Assembly: GCA_030142905.1 (NCBI GenBank)
Contig: JASJOG010000148.1
Location: 139,501-203,500 of the forward strand
Origin: Heliopora coerulea
Taxonomy: Eukaryota > Cnidaria > Anthozoa > Scleralcyonacea > Helioporidae
Direction: 5' to 3'
Length of the DNA stretch: 64,000 nt
How positions within the stretch are numbered: the first letter of the stretch is position 1; every line of letters begins with the position of its first letter. Below the pieces are notes generated by a model. It was not told the origin of the DNA. It saw only the letters and a program-made list of their open reading frames with translations, and searched no databases. The translations under genes and the position numbers were made by a program. Shown one piece after another: positions 10,247-18,048 of the stretch.

Positions 10247-11013
10247 CCGCTTCAACCAGCACAGATTCTGATGCCACAATCGATCCAAATGCCACTCCCA
10301 TTGCTCCATATCTCCGACATGACAAAAACAACAGAAATCCCAACAGAAATGGAACTGATGAATACATTAGAGAAAACAGAGTTTACAACAGTATCAATCC
10401 CAAGCCCAATGGAAAAGATGAAAATAATGGAAAAAAGCGAATTCACGAAACCGCTGATGATGCCTTAAACAAAGAACAATTCATAATAACTCAAGGTATT
10501 GAAGAAAACCAAATAGAAACAAACTGCTGCTTACCTGACTACGTGATGAAGACTTTAAAAAAAGTCCCTTTCAATAACTTCACATCATATAAAAAAAAAT
10601 ATATCGAAATATTCAACATGTATAGTGATACTGACAAATCAACATCTGACAAAATAAGAACAGGTATTGTACCAATAAAAGAATTAATAGATGAAGTTGA
10701 ACTAAATTGCGATGAATATATCATAGTACCCAGCTACAAGAAAACATTATTACTTACTCTCCATCCTTTACAACAAATATTCAAATATTATGCTTTATTG
10801 AAAAACCCCCTACAATTATCAATATATAGTTGTGGAGACCTAATACTCAATCATGTAAAAATAAATAAAATGCCAATGTATTCCAATTTAAGCAGTAAAT
10901 GTTCCAATTTAAGAGCAAAAAATAGTAAAAATATTTTTAAAATACTTACAATACGAATACGAATACAACATATACCCAATTTAACAAAACACACTTGTAG
11001 AATAACTGAATAA
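9985..11013 (+). CDS. Hypothetical 342-residue Ser/Thr/Asn-rich protein
   Basis: The open frame extends back to 9898, but the first ATG that gives a sensible protein is at 9985 (MDFTNFNLLD). The N-terminal half is low-complexity and rich in Ser, Thr, Asn, Asp and Pro, probably disordered. The C-terminal half is more ordered (GIVPIKELIDEVEL, then TLLLTLHPLQQIFKYY). No known domain was recognised. It overlaps the tail of the 9314 frame and may be its frameshifted continuation. It converges with the minus-strand gene ending at 11021, leaving only seven bases between them. Confidence 0.45.
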   Translation: MDFTNFNLLDASQLDYGYEIPDSNRDPTNSNESSSPSFAKPPDNTNDEYIDQLDKVLNILYANIYSDESSNPSTTSPSSSTLSTKNITASTSTDSDATIDPNATPIAPYLRHDKNNRNPNRNGTDEYIRENRVYNSINPKPNGKDENNGKKRIHETADDALNKEQFIITQGIEENQIETNCCLPDYVMKTLKKVPFNNFTSYKKKYIEIFNMYSDTDKSTSDKIRTGIVPIKELIDEVELNCDEYIIVPSYKKTLLLTLHPLQQIFKYYALLKNPLQLSIYSCGDLILNHVKINKMPMYSNLSSKCSNLRAKNSKNIFKILTIRIRIQHIPNLTKHTCRITE

Positions 11014-11020
11014 ATCATAT

Positions 11021-11449
11021 TCAAAACATATACCTGTTGTTTGCCACTTTACTTCTAAAAACTTCTTCCATATCATTCATCAAATGTGACATACCTTTCT
11101 GATAAGATTCACGACCATCCTTCTCGCAATTCAAAATACGCAATCTTCTTTTGACATTAACAATATCATAAACTTTAATATATCCCAAACTCCTTTCTCT
11201 GCATTTCCTTCTCACAAATTGCATGAACGGAACATTACTAAAATAATATGAGCTTCCACGCCCTGGTTCATACCACAACACCATATGATAATGAGGGTGA
11301 GAAATCGACCATTGACAATAATCATCAACAGTATGGTAAAACACCACCCAATGATACAATTTTTTCTGACTTTTCAAATAATGCACAACCTCATCAATAA
11401 GATTCACCTCAAACATCATTTCCTTCACATTTTTCATGTCAAATGACAC
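11021..11449 (-). CDS. Small protein with H-x-H motif, possible HUH (Rep/NS1-like) nuclease
   Basis: This 142-residue frame contains a W-x-V-F-Y strand, then HPHYHMVLWYEPG (about 11260-11300) with two His separated by one residue and followed by hydrophobic residues, as in the metal-binding motif of HUH endonucleases. About 35 residues later comes LGYIKVYDIVNVKRRL, in the region where parvovirus NS1 proteins carry the Y-x-x-K motif, although the spacing is not exact. No SF3 helicase follows. The same frame continues upstream to about 11,570 through one TAG, so the start used here (GTG at 11449, ATG 12 bases on) is uncertain and the N-terminus may be lost. The HUH call rests on motif reading only. 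Confidence 0.4.
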   Translation of the reverse strand: MSFDMKNVKEMMFEVNLIDEVVHYLKSQKKLYHWVVFYHTVDDYCQWSISHPHYHMVLWYEPGRGSSYYFSNVPFMQFVRRKCRERSLGYIKVYDIVNVKRRLRILNCEKDGRESYQKGMSHLMNDMEEVFRSKVANNRYMF

Positions 11450-11584
11450 AACAATCCTTTTGACATTAACCTCACCAGATTCCTATATAATCACCTTCAA
11501 ATCTGTATTAATTTCAGCACCAACACCAAATTCCTCTGAAACCAACCTCAAATCAACACTCAATGAATGATTGAATCAATTTCC

Positions 11585-11596
11585 CCTTATATAATA
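11585..11596 (-). promoter_or_regulatory. TATA box upstream of the H-x-H gene
   Basis: On the minus strand the sequence reads ATTATATAAGGGG, a good TATA box about 140 bases before the annotated frame and about 20-30 bases before the possible true 5' end near 11,565. A near-identical ATATATAAGGG box occurs at 13358-13369 in the same orientation. Confidence 0.5.
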
Positions 11597-11599
11597 TTC

Positions 11600-12223
11600 C
11601 GTTTCAACACTTCTGATCAAACACTTCCGATTCAACATAATAAATACAAAATCAACACAAATATCCTTTAAGAAGAAGAAGCTAAGAAGAGGAATCTTTA
11701 AATATCATAAGGAAAATGTAAGTGTTTGAAATCAAAGGTAAGAATAAAACTAAAAAGAAAGTGTAATAATAATAAGAGCAACTCAGTCCTGACTTTGTAT
11801 GACTCACTCACCAAAGTCTCTAGTTGTATTAAAATTGCCAGATGCAAATCTTATTGAAAACACAAAACATGTCGATTCAATTCAAATCCAACAACTCAGA
11901 ACCAATTGCTCCAGTCGAAAATCACTGAAATTCGAAATTTAGCAACAATCCCTACAAAAATCTGAAAGCTACTTCGGTAATCGTTTCTAGCACACGGCTC
12001 TAAGTATGCGGTTCTACCTCAAAACTCAGTCACATCTACCAGGCAAAAATTATTATATCAAAATGCTTTAGACTGATCACACCCAATGATGTCTTAAAAA
12101 GCGTTCGATGATTTGCCTTGAGTAAAGTAACCGACAAACATTTAGAATATGTAACTAATATATCTATTATTTTTGAGTTTTTTCTTTTGTATTAGATATC
12201 CCAAAGAAAATCAAAAACTTACC
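11600..12223. other. Non-coding stretch between two minus-strand genes
   Basis: No sustained open frame, RNA gene or repeat was seen. It is AT-rich on the sides and more balanced in the middle (about 11,850-12,060). It may hold the promoter region for leftward genes, but no box stands out besides the TATA at 11585-11596. Confidence 0.3.
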
Positions 12224-12652
12224 TCAACGATCGCATTCAAACATGCTTTCCCAATCATATTGATCTTCCGAAGATGACTCGTCTTCTTCTTCTTCACTTG
12301 AATCATAAAAACCTTCAATGCTTGTATCGTTCTTATACGTATTAAATGATTCAAAATCTTCAAAAATGCATTGTTGAATTGTAAAACCCCTCACATCATT
12401 CCCAAAAACAGATTTCAAATATATATAAAACTCTGCTTTCGACATGAGATCACAAAATCTTATACCCACTTTAAAAGAATCATGTATGTGCAAACTGCAA
12501 ATTCCTTCTCTTGGAATATTAATTTTTATCTCCTTGACTCTCACACATCTCGTATAAGGACAAACATGCCCTCTAATATCGTAAAATCTTTCGAAATAAA
12601 CATCCGCCCATTTCTTCACTGTGAAATACTTATAACGATGCATGACAAACAA
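12224..12652 (-). CDS. Hypothetical protein with acidic C-terminal tail
   Basis: An intact 142-residue frame starting at an ATG with a basic N-terminus. The middle has paired cysteines (HVCPYTRCVRV) and alternating hydrophobic residues; the last 30 residues are dominated by Ser, Glu and Asp (SSEEEEDESSSEDQYDWE). It is first of a run of small minus-strand genes that share Cys pairs plus acidic stretches, and may be diverged paralogues. Acidic tails of this kind occur in viral regulators that act on chromatin or transcription, but that is inference. Confidence 0.55.
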   Translation of the reverse strand: MFVMHRYKYFTVKKWADVYFERFYDIRGHVCPYTRCVRVKEIKINIPREGICSLHIHDSFKVGIRFCDLMSKAEFYIYLKSVFGNDVRGFTIQQCIFEDFESFNTYKNDTSIEGFYDSSEEEEDESSSEDQYDWESMFECDR

Positions 12653-12669
12653 CTCAGATGAAATGAACT

Positions 12670-13083
12670 TTATTCCTCAATTTCTTCATAAGACTCATGC
12701 ATCATAAGAAAACTATGAATGTCACACATCAAATCATTAATTATATATTCACATCTACAATCAGCACATAAAAATCGTGTTTTATCTTCACAGCTTTGAT
12801 AAACAAAACATGCTTTCAAATTTATATATGCTTGCACCAAGTCTTCAACAATGCCCAATTCATCTAATATGTTTTCAAAATTTTCCACAATTTCATCTTC
12901 TTCTTTTTCTTCTTCACTATCATCAATCATCAGCATCATCAAATAAAATGTCTCACCAATATAATACAAACGCATCAAATTAAAATCATCATATCTTATA
13001 TGACATTCACAAAACCCTACCCCACAAGCAGTCACGTGTTTCGAATTCAACAACAATCCTTGATTATCCTCAACGTTCTCCAT
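12670..13083 (-). CDS. Hypothetical Cys-rich acidic protein
   Basis: An intact 137-residue frame. The N-terminal third has closely spaced cysteines (ACGVGFCECHIRYDD), the centre is acidic (DDSEEEKEEDEI), and the C-terminal third has another set (CADCRCEY). The spacing could bind zinc, but no known finger matches. It lies 17 bases upstream of the 12224-12652 gene on the same strand and overlaps the end of the next upstream gene by 14 bases, as expected in a compact viral early region. Confidence 0.55.
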   Translation of the reverse strand: MENVEDNQGLLLNSKHVTACGVGFCECHIRYDDFNLMRLYYIGETFYLMMLMIDDSEEEKEEDEIVENFENILDELGIVEDLVQAYINLKACFVYQSCEDKTRFLCADCRCEYIINDLMCDIHSFLMMHESYEEIEE

Positions 13084-13329
13084 CCAATTCTTTTAACAGA
13101 TTGAAAACCCAATAATCGGTCAACACAAAATATTCATCATCATTGAATATATCCTCACATAATCATGAAACGTCTTCTTTTGTAAATTGAATTCCAGGAA
13201 CTCCATCCCAAATTAACTCCACCTCTTCTTCCGAATCTTCTTCTTCAATATCTCGTTCATCTTCTTTCTTTTCTGTTTTTTTTTTTTTTCAAAGCTATTA
13301 TGACTATCCTCCTCACATCCATCGGCCAT
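13070..13329 (-). pseudogene. Acidic protein gene with homopolymer frameshift and nonsense codon
   Basis: The frame starts at an ATG at 13329 (MADGCEEDSHNSFE), about 30 bases after a TATA box. The T14 run 13276-13289 (A14 on this strand) changes the frame; beyond it a strongly acidic stretch (EEEDSEEEVELIWDG) continues. A TGA at 13163-13165 interrupts, yet the same frame goes on with coding character to a stop at 13070-13072. Full length would be about 85 residues. I do not recognise it; its composition resembles the other small genes of this cluster. Confidence 0.45.
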
Positions 13330-13357
13330 TTCAAATTCTATTTCTTGCGAAAAAGCA

Positions 13358-13369
13358 CCCTTATATATC
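13358..13369 (-). promoter_or_regulatory. TATA box
   Basis: Minus-strand reading GATATATAAGGG, about 30 bases upstream of the ATG at 13329. Same TATAAGGG core and orientation as the box at 11585-11596, which suggests a shared early-type promoter. Confidence 0.5.
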
Positions 13370-13762
13370 ATCCATCATATGAAACAGGATATACATCTGC
13401 ATGTAATTTACATTCCTTTGACACATAACTCCACTTATAATCACATCCTGTATAAATCAAATATGCACTGCCATAATCACAATCTTTAATTTTACACAGT
13501 TTCCCAAATGTAATACGACAAGAACATTTCAAAAACACAACCCTTTTCAAACATGAAATAAAAAAATCATATAAAAACTTCATAACCATACTCAAAACTT
13601 CATAACCATACTCAAAATTAATTCAAATTGTTCTTTATCCTTGAATTCAAATAACAAAACCAACACGAAAAATCATATCCAAGTTCATCCACCAAATCGT
13701 CCACATAATCCCAAAGTACCTCGTGAAATATCTGATCATAAAGTAATTTTTTATACAAAATA
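13368..13762 (-). pseudogene. Cys-rich small protein gene disrupted by a 20-bp tandem duplication
   Basis: The lower frame (13595-13368) encodes a Cys-rich protein (KCSCRITFGKLC, IKDCDYGS, YTGCDYKW). An upper, different frame (about 13762-13622) is also coding-like and acidic, with DYVDDLVDELG and a CWFC pair. Between them lies an exact 20-bp direct duplication (13574-13593 and 13594-13613), whose length is not a multiple of three and therefore shifts the frame. The two parts were probably one gene of about 125 residues. The C-x-C plus later C-x-x-C layout recalls the 12670-13083 product, so this may be another paralogue. Confidence 0.4.
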
Positions 13763-13770
13763 CCCATCTA

Positions 13771-13854
13771 GTCAGATTAGCTCAGTTGGTAGAGCGTAGT
13801 GCCGCACTTGAGGGGTATGTACTTTTGCAGGTTCAAGTCCCGCATCGGACACCA
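13771..13854 (+). tRNA. tRNA-like Pol III unit with encoded CCA end, probably not a working tRNA
   Basis: The 84-base unit has an acceptor pairing of six out of seven (GTCAGAT with ATCGGAC), a perfect D arm (GCTC, loop AGTTGGTA, GAGC), a T arm of GCAGG, loop TTCAAGT and CCCGC with one mismatch, and an encoded ACCA end. A box (TAGCTCAGTTGG) and B box (GGTTCAAGTCC) are near consensus, and a T5 run at about 13869-13873 could stop Pol III. The centre does not fold as an anticodon arm: AGTGC and GCACT pair around a single base. No anticodon can be assigned. It could be a tRNA-derived repeat head or a degraded viral tRNA gene. Confidence 0.45.
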
Positions 13855-13876
13855 GTAGACAAAACACCTTTTTATT

Positions 13877-13979
13877 ATTCCAATTTACTCATAAATCCAT
13901 CAGAGCCACGACCGCACAAAACCAGATGTGTCATCCCCACAATCTCATTTCCCATTCCAATTTATTCATAAATCCATCA
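13877..13979. repeat. Direct repeat pair, 26 bp
   Basis: A 26-base sequence ending in CATAAATCCATCA occurs at 13877-13902 and, with one mismatch, at 13954-13979, a spacing of 77 bases. It follows the tRNA-like unit directly. Confidence 0.6.
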
Positions 13980-14060
13980 ATGCTTGTGCAAACACCTGTC
14001 AAAATGAATGTATTCTAAGCGAACGCGTACTCCAGACACCACGAGACCAAACAAAGAATT

Positions 14061-14071
14061 CGCAGGTAAGT
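14061..14071 (+). other. Consensus 5' splice site
   Basis: The sequence CGCAG then GTAAGT is a full match to the metazoan donor consensus, cutting after 14065. The next strong acceptor downstream is at 14848-14849, just before the ATG at 14854, giving a possible intron of about 784 bases that spans the tandem repeats. Confidence 0.4.
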
Positions 14072-14299
14072 TTCACTTATTTTCTTCTTATTTTCACAAC
14101 CGAAAAACACACCAACAGCACCGTAAAACATTCGAGTTCGTTCACAGATCTGAAACAATGCGTTAACTTTGCTTAAAACGTTCTTCCGAGATCAGAAGTA
14201 CTTGACAAAGCACTCAAGTACCCGACTAGATGAATAGAAAACACAAAAACCTCGATAACTCGAAAATGAAGCCCCGTAGCAATATAGACCTCAGAATAC

Positions 14300-14820
14300 G
14301 AAATGTTTGCTTGACTCCGAGGAATCTTTTGATACCATTTTGAGCGAAATCGGTTGAGAAACAAAAAAGTTATGCGACTTTGCCTCCTCTACCGAGGTGT
14401 TTGTACTCGAATAAGCGCCGCACTTGAACTCCTAACCAACGAAATCAACAATAACTTCCAAACCATTTGTCCAAACATGACAATCACAAATATAATCTGA
14501 ATTGCTTGACTCTGAGGAACATTTTGATACCATTTTGAGCAAAATCGGTCCAAAAGAAAAAAAGGTACGGTCGATTTAGTCATGAGTAATAATATTTGTA
14601 TTCAAATAAGCGCCGCATTTGAACTCCAAACCAACGAAATCAACGATAACTTCCAAACCACTCGTCCAAACCCAACGATCACAAATATAATCTGAATTGC
14701 TTGACTCCAAGGAACATTTTGATACCATTTTGAGCGAAATTGGTCCAAAAGAAAAAAAGTTACGGTCGATTTAGTCATGAGTAATAATATTTGTATTCAA
14801 ATAAGCGCCGCATTTCACCT
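14300..14820. repeat. 195-bp tandem repeat array
   Basis: The segment AAGCGCCGCA occurs at 14413, 14608 and 14803, an exact period of 195. Each unit also carries a TTGATACCATTTTGAGC segment, and copies at about 14330, 14525 and 14720 are about 90 per cent alike. The first copy is more diverged and partial. Arrays of this kind occur in the terminal inverted repeats of Polintons, but the other end is outside the window. Confidence 0.7.
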
Positions 14821-14853
14821 GCGATATATTTCACAAGTCGTCTTTACAGAAAC

Positions 14854-15027
14854 ATGGGTCTCGCAAAAGGCATGGCACATGCTTGGATGAGAGTGATCAG
14901 AGAAGGGTTCCTGGCGAAACAGAGAATGGCTCACCTGAGTAAAAAGTGGTGGAATTACCTCGGAAAGAAAGCGTACGAACAACAACATGGTCAAGGAAGA
15001 AGACGGCGACCGTACTCTTGTCATTAA
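14854..15027 (+). CDS. 57-residue basic peptide preceded by a splice acceptor
   Basis: The ATG lies four bases after TCGTCTTTACAG, a strong 3' splice site. The peptide starts MGLAKGMAHAWMRV, continues as a likely amphipathic helix with Trp pairs (KKWWNYLGKK) and ends in GRRRRPYSCH. Small, basic, Gly/Ala- and Arg-rich proteins of this kind are condensed into adenovirus cores or act as membrane-active virion peptides; similar ones have been proposed for adintoviruses. No homology can be shown here. It could instead be an independent short peptide, but the acceptor, ATG and stop fit a real gene. Confidence 0.5.
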   Translation: MGLAKGMAHAWMRVIREGFLAKQRMAHLSKKWWNYLGKKAYEQQHGQGRRRRPYSCH

Positions 15028-15189
15028 TATTTTGTTTTTTATTCTTATCATGTTGTTTGTTGATTATTATTGTTCTTATTTTCTTTTTTTTTATTTTATT
15101 TTATTTTCCCCACGGGTCCAAATTCTAAGTCGGGCTTCACACAGAAGGGTGGTATAGTTAGTACTTATAAACGCTCCACTTAGGGAGAG

Positions 15190-15640
15190 TCAGAGAGGCA
15201 CGCATGCACTTAGGTCCAACCCGCTCCAACGGCCCAGACATTCAACACCATTGGTGATTGGTGTAGAAGCTTTAATAGAGGTCAAAAAAATGCTCCCTTT
15301 GTCCGCGGGGTCAAATCCCATGTCAGTGATTGGTAGATTCAAAAAATCCAGCTCTGTGATCGTAAGTCTTTGGAATAACCCACCATTCAAGTTATACTGC
15401 TCAAAGGAGACAAATCTGTAACCTTCAGCAAATAAATTCTGTGGGATGTTCTCTATACGTGTTATAGCGTCAAAACTGTCTTGCAGGCTGAAGTCATTAA
15501 TGGTAAGTGGGTTAAGCAATCGGGAGAGATATTTTGCAACAGGTTGGTGTGCACTGCCAGTGGTGTCAATGATAGGTTGGAATGGAGGTAACTCATCAAA
15601 AGGTTTATGCATTTTCGGAAGGCCGTGTGCTCAGGCTGGT
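15190..15640 (-). pseudogene. Penelope-like reverse transcriptase fragment with an unrelated tail
   Basis: From about 15,640 to 15,400 the minus strand encodes HGLPKMHKPFDELPPF, then RPI-type and RLLNPLT segments, ending with EGYRFVSFE, which match the fingers and start of the palm of Penelope-like RTs. The catalytic Y-x-D-D region is absent. From about 15,400 to 15,190 the same frame stays open but reads differently (GLFQRLTITELDFL), so a junction with other DNA is likely near 15,400. A truncated, dead copy. Confidence 0.55.
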
Positions 15641-16312
15641 TTGGATTGTAGTTGGACCTATCATCTTCATCAAAAATCTTCATTGAAAGGGTTAAATAAT
15701 TTATTAGTCATTTATATTCTTTCCATATACAATACTATAGATAATATTTTGTGTTTTTACAGATGAGTTAAAATTTCTTTAAGTCAGTTTATTTAATGGC
15801 ACTCAATTATGAGTACCATTAAAATGTAAAAATTAAATTGGTGCATTTTTGTTTATGTGGTTCCATTGGCCTGCTAATGGGTAATTTTTACCGTTTTTAC
15901 AAACATTACAAAACCACCCTTTATTCAACATGTATTTCTTCTTTGATTCTTTTATATAATTTTTTTCTATCTTTACAAGTACATCATTGTACATGTTTGT
16001 TTGGTGTTTACATTTCTACTATATTATATTATATGTATTGATAATTTTAATTGGTGCATTTAAGTATGTTCATCCTTCCATTCAAGATAATAAGGACAAA
16101 TGCAAATTATATCCCAACCTAATTTTCTACAAACAACTCCAAAAAGATTATTATCGAATTTATCTTTTGTTGAACTATTTTTAAGACCCTTTGATTAATT
16201 ATTCAAAGTTATACCTCTTCTTGATGATAATCTTATAATACAATATGTGTATCTCGATACATTGTTTCATATCAAATTATTTTTTAGTACATGCACAACT
16301 TTCATGAAATCA
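15641..16312. other. AT-rich stretch with no gene seen
   Basis: Long TA- and T-rich DNA. Short open frames here are hydrophobic artefacts of T-rich composition, with no motif. It separates the Penelope-like fragment from the zinc-ribbon gene. Confidence 0.3.
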
Positions 16313-16558
16313 TTAACCTGTGTTTAGCATACTTTTTTGCATTTTTTCAAACCATTTACTTTCATGAATGCTCTTGTTTTTCATCCAAATTTCTGGAATA
16401 TAGCCTTCTTTTGTTGTATAACCACCAATTTCACCACATTGTTGACATACATAGTAGCCATCCTCACTGTCTAAAAGCCTATCTATGTTGCATTTATAAC
16501 AAAATTGTTTTCTTTCTATATGTTCTTCTACTTCATCTAAAGAATAACTGTAATTCAA
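16313..16558 (-). CDS. Zinc-ribbon protein, VLTF3/TFIIB-like
   Basis: The 81-residue frame carries C-x-x-C (FCYKCNID), 16 residues, then C-x-x-C-G (VCQQCGEIGGY), a classic zinc ribbon as in TFIIB and in viral late transcription factors of the VLTF3 group. It begins with a short acidic helix and ends after a basic, helical segment (IWMKNKSIHESKWFEKM), where VLTF3-like proteins normally continue, so it is probably truncated. It shares orientation with the small membrane-protein genes at 16996 and 17335, which suggests one virus-like gene block. Confidence 0.5.
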   Translation of the reverse strand: MNYSYSLDEVEEHIERKQFCYKCNIDRLLDSEDGYYVCQQCGEIGGYTTKEGYIPEIWMKNKSIHESKWFEKMQKSMLNTG

Positions 16559-16995
16559 TAATTATATAATCTGCTTTTCAAGTTTATTCATTTATGTATA
16601 TTATATTGATATTTTTAAAATTGTTTTTGAGTGCATTCAAATTATTCTATGAATCAAATAACCACCACCCAGTCTAACTACTGCAATAAAAAGAATCTGA
16701 TACTCCTTTATCGCCTTGCTTGCTTGATAAAAGTCATCCAATCTGAGTTCTCTGGTAAATTTCATACCATAGTATTGTTTGTCATGTTTATATAATTAGT
16801 TGCATCATTTAATTCCATTCTTAATTATTGAATACAGTCCTTTTTGGCTATTTCGTTCTTGTACCATTGTTTTCTTTAGCCTTAGCTAAATTATGACATT
16901 TGTATTCACAATGGTTAAGTTTGGAAAATAAGAAACCTGCTGCCCCAAACGCAACTGCATTGAACACCCCCCTACTATTGCAGATATGTATAGAA

Positions 16996-17226
16996 TTATA
17001 CAGATTTGAATGGATCTGTTGGTATATATTTACCCTGAACCCATTTTATAGCCATACTAGATAGAGCACTAGCAACAGCTAATTTGGCTGTTCCTTTTAG
17101 AGATTCTGGAGCTCCTAACTGTACCCCAGCTAATTTCTTAGCAATCATGGTTAAACATACAGCTCCTTCTGTGATAATAACTGCATCACAGGCTTCAGTC
17201 ATAAGTTCTTTCTTACTAAGTGGCAT
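16996..17226 (-). CDS. Small alanine-rich hydrophobic protein of a virus-like element
   Basis: An intact 76-residue frame with a basic N-terminus (MPLSKKELMTEA), two hydrophobic helices (VIITEGAVCLTMIAKKL; LKGTAKLAVASALSSMAIKW) and a polar end (IPTDPFKSV). It looks like a small membrane-associated or capsid-lining protein. I have the impression that this type recurs beside the neighbouring membrane protein in virus-like elements of cnidarians, but I cannot verify that. It lies within the minus-strand block that the gypsy element splits. Confidence 0.5.
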   Translation of the reverse strand: MPLSKKELMTEACDAVIITEGAVCLTMIAKKLAGVQLGAPESLKGTAKLAVASALSSMAIKWVQGKYIPTDPFKSV

Positions 17227-17334
17227 ATTTTGTATATAGTAGTATATATTTTATTTAATCAAACCAATCCAAATTATTAACCTTTTTTATATAATATTTT
17301 GGGGTTTAAGTTATTCTTCCTTATATTCTTTCTC

Positions 17335-17600
17335 TTCTTAAATAACACGTTTTTGTGTATAATACAACCCAGCTATTGAAATCAGAACTCCCATCAAACC
17401 AAAAATATATATATAGTTATATCAATTAGAATCATTCTGTTCATCCATTTCATTTCTAATTTTCTCTCTTGTCTTTCATTCTTTAGTTTGTTTAGATATG
17501 GCTGCTAATCTTTTTCCCACCTCGACCCTTTTAGGACCTTTTAGGTGAATTTTGTTTTTCTTCACTGATAGAGCATCTAACAGTTACCTATAAGATTATC
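17335..17600 (-). pseudogene. Small single-pass membrane protein with two nonsense codons
   Basis: One continuous frame carries a basic region (GPKRVEVGKRLAAISKQTK), two in-frame TGA codons, and then a membrane helix (YIYIFGLMGVLISIAGLYY) and a short basic end (TQKRVI). The frame is otherwise clean, so decay is recent or mild. Orientation and spacing match the adjacent 16996 gene. Function unknown; the basic region plus one span would suit an inner-virion membrane protein, which is inference. Confidence 0.5.
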
Positions 17601-17802
17601 TGACAACCGTCTCTAAGAATATATCACACATCTGTTTCTTGTGTATTCCAACGATTTTTATACGATTCAAAATCACCACTTGATCTTTTGCAACAAATCA
17701 AAATATCTCTTACACGTCTAAGAAAATTTCTTATCTTCTGATTCATTCATATAAATACCATATTTTCTTCTTTGCTTATATTGGTCATATACAAACCATA
17801 TG

Positions 17803-17926
17803 TGTAATAAACTCTTACTCCGAGACAGGCAATTAACAACTATATATTTTGAGAACTTACAGCTACAAAAAAGACAGTGTCGAATGACCGCAGAGTGGGT
17901 GTGTCATGCTGGTTAATATTATTACA
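17803..17926 (-). repeat. 3' LTR of the gypsy element
   Basis: 124 bp with TG...CA ends, about 92 per cent identical to the copy at 21871-21994. Confidence 0.92.
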
Positions 17927-18048
17927 CCCCTCTTCTCAAGTTAATAATTATGATTAATAATATCAACTGTTCGAAAGTTATGATGTTCTTATAGGTTAGA
18001 ATTAGAGTTAAGTTAAAGAATTTAAATATCCATAATGTTGGATACAGT

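Noticed and set aside
13771..13854. A functional tRNA gene
   Set aside because: The anticodon arm cannot form and the acceptor and T stems have mismatches.
13900..14820. CRISPR array
   Set aside because: The 195-bp period has no short repeat/spacer structure and the DNA is eukaryotic.
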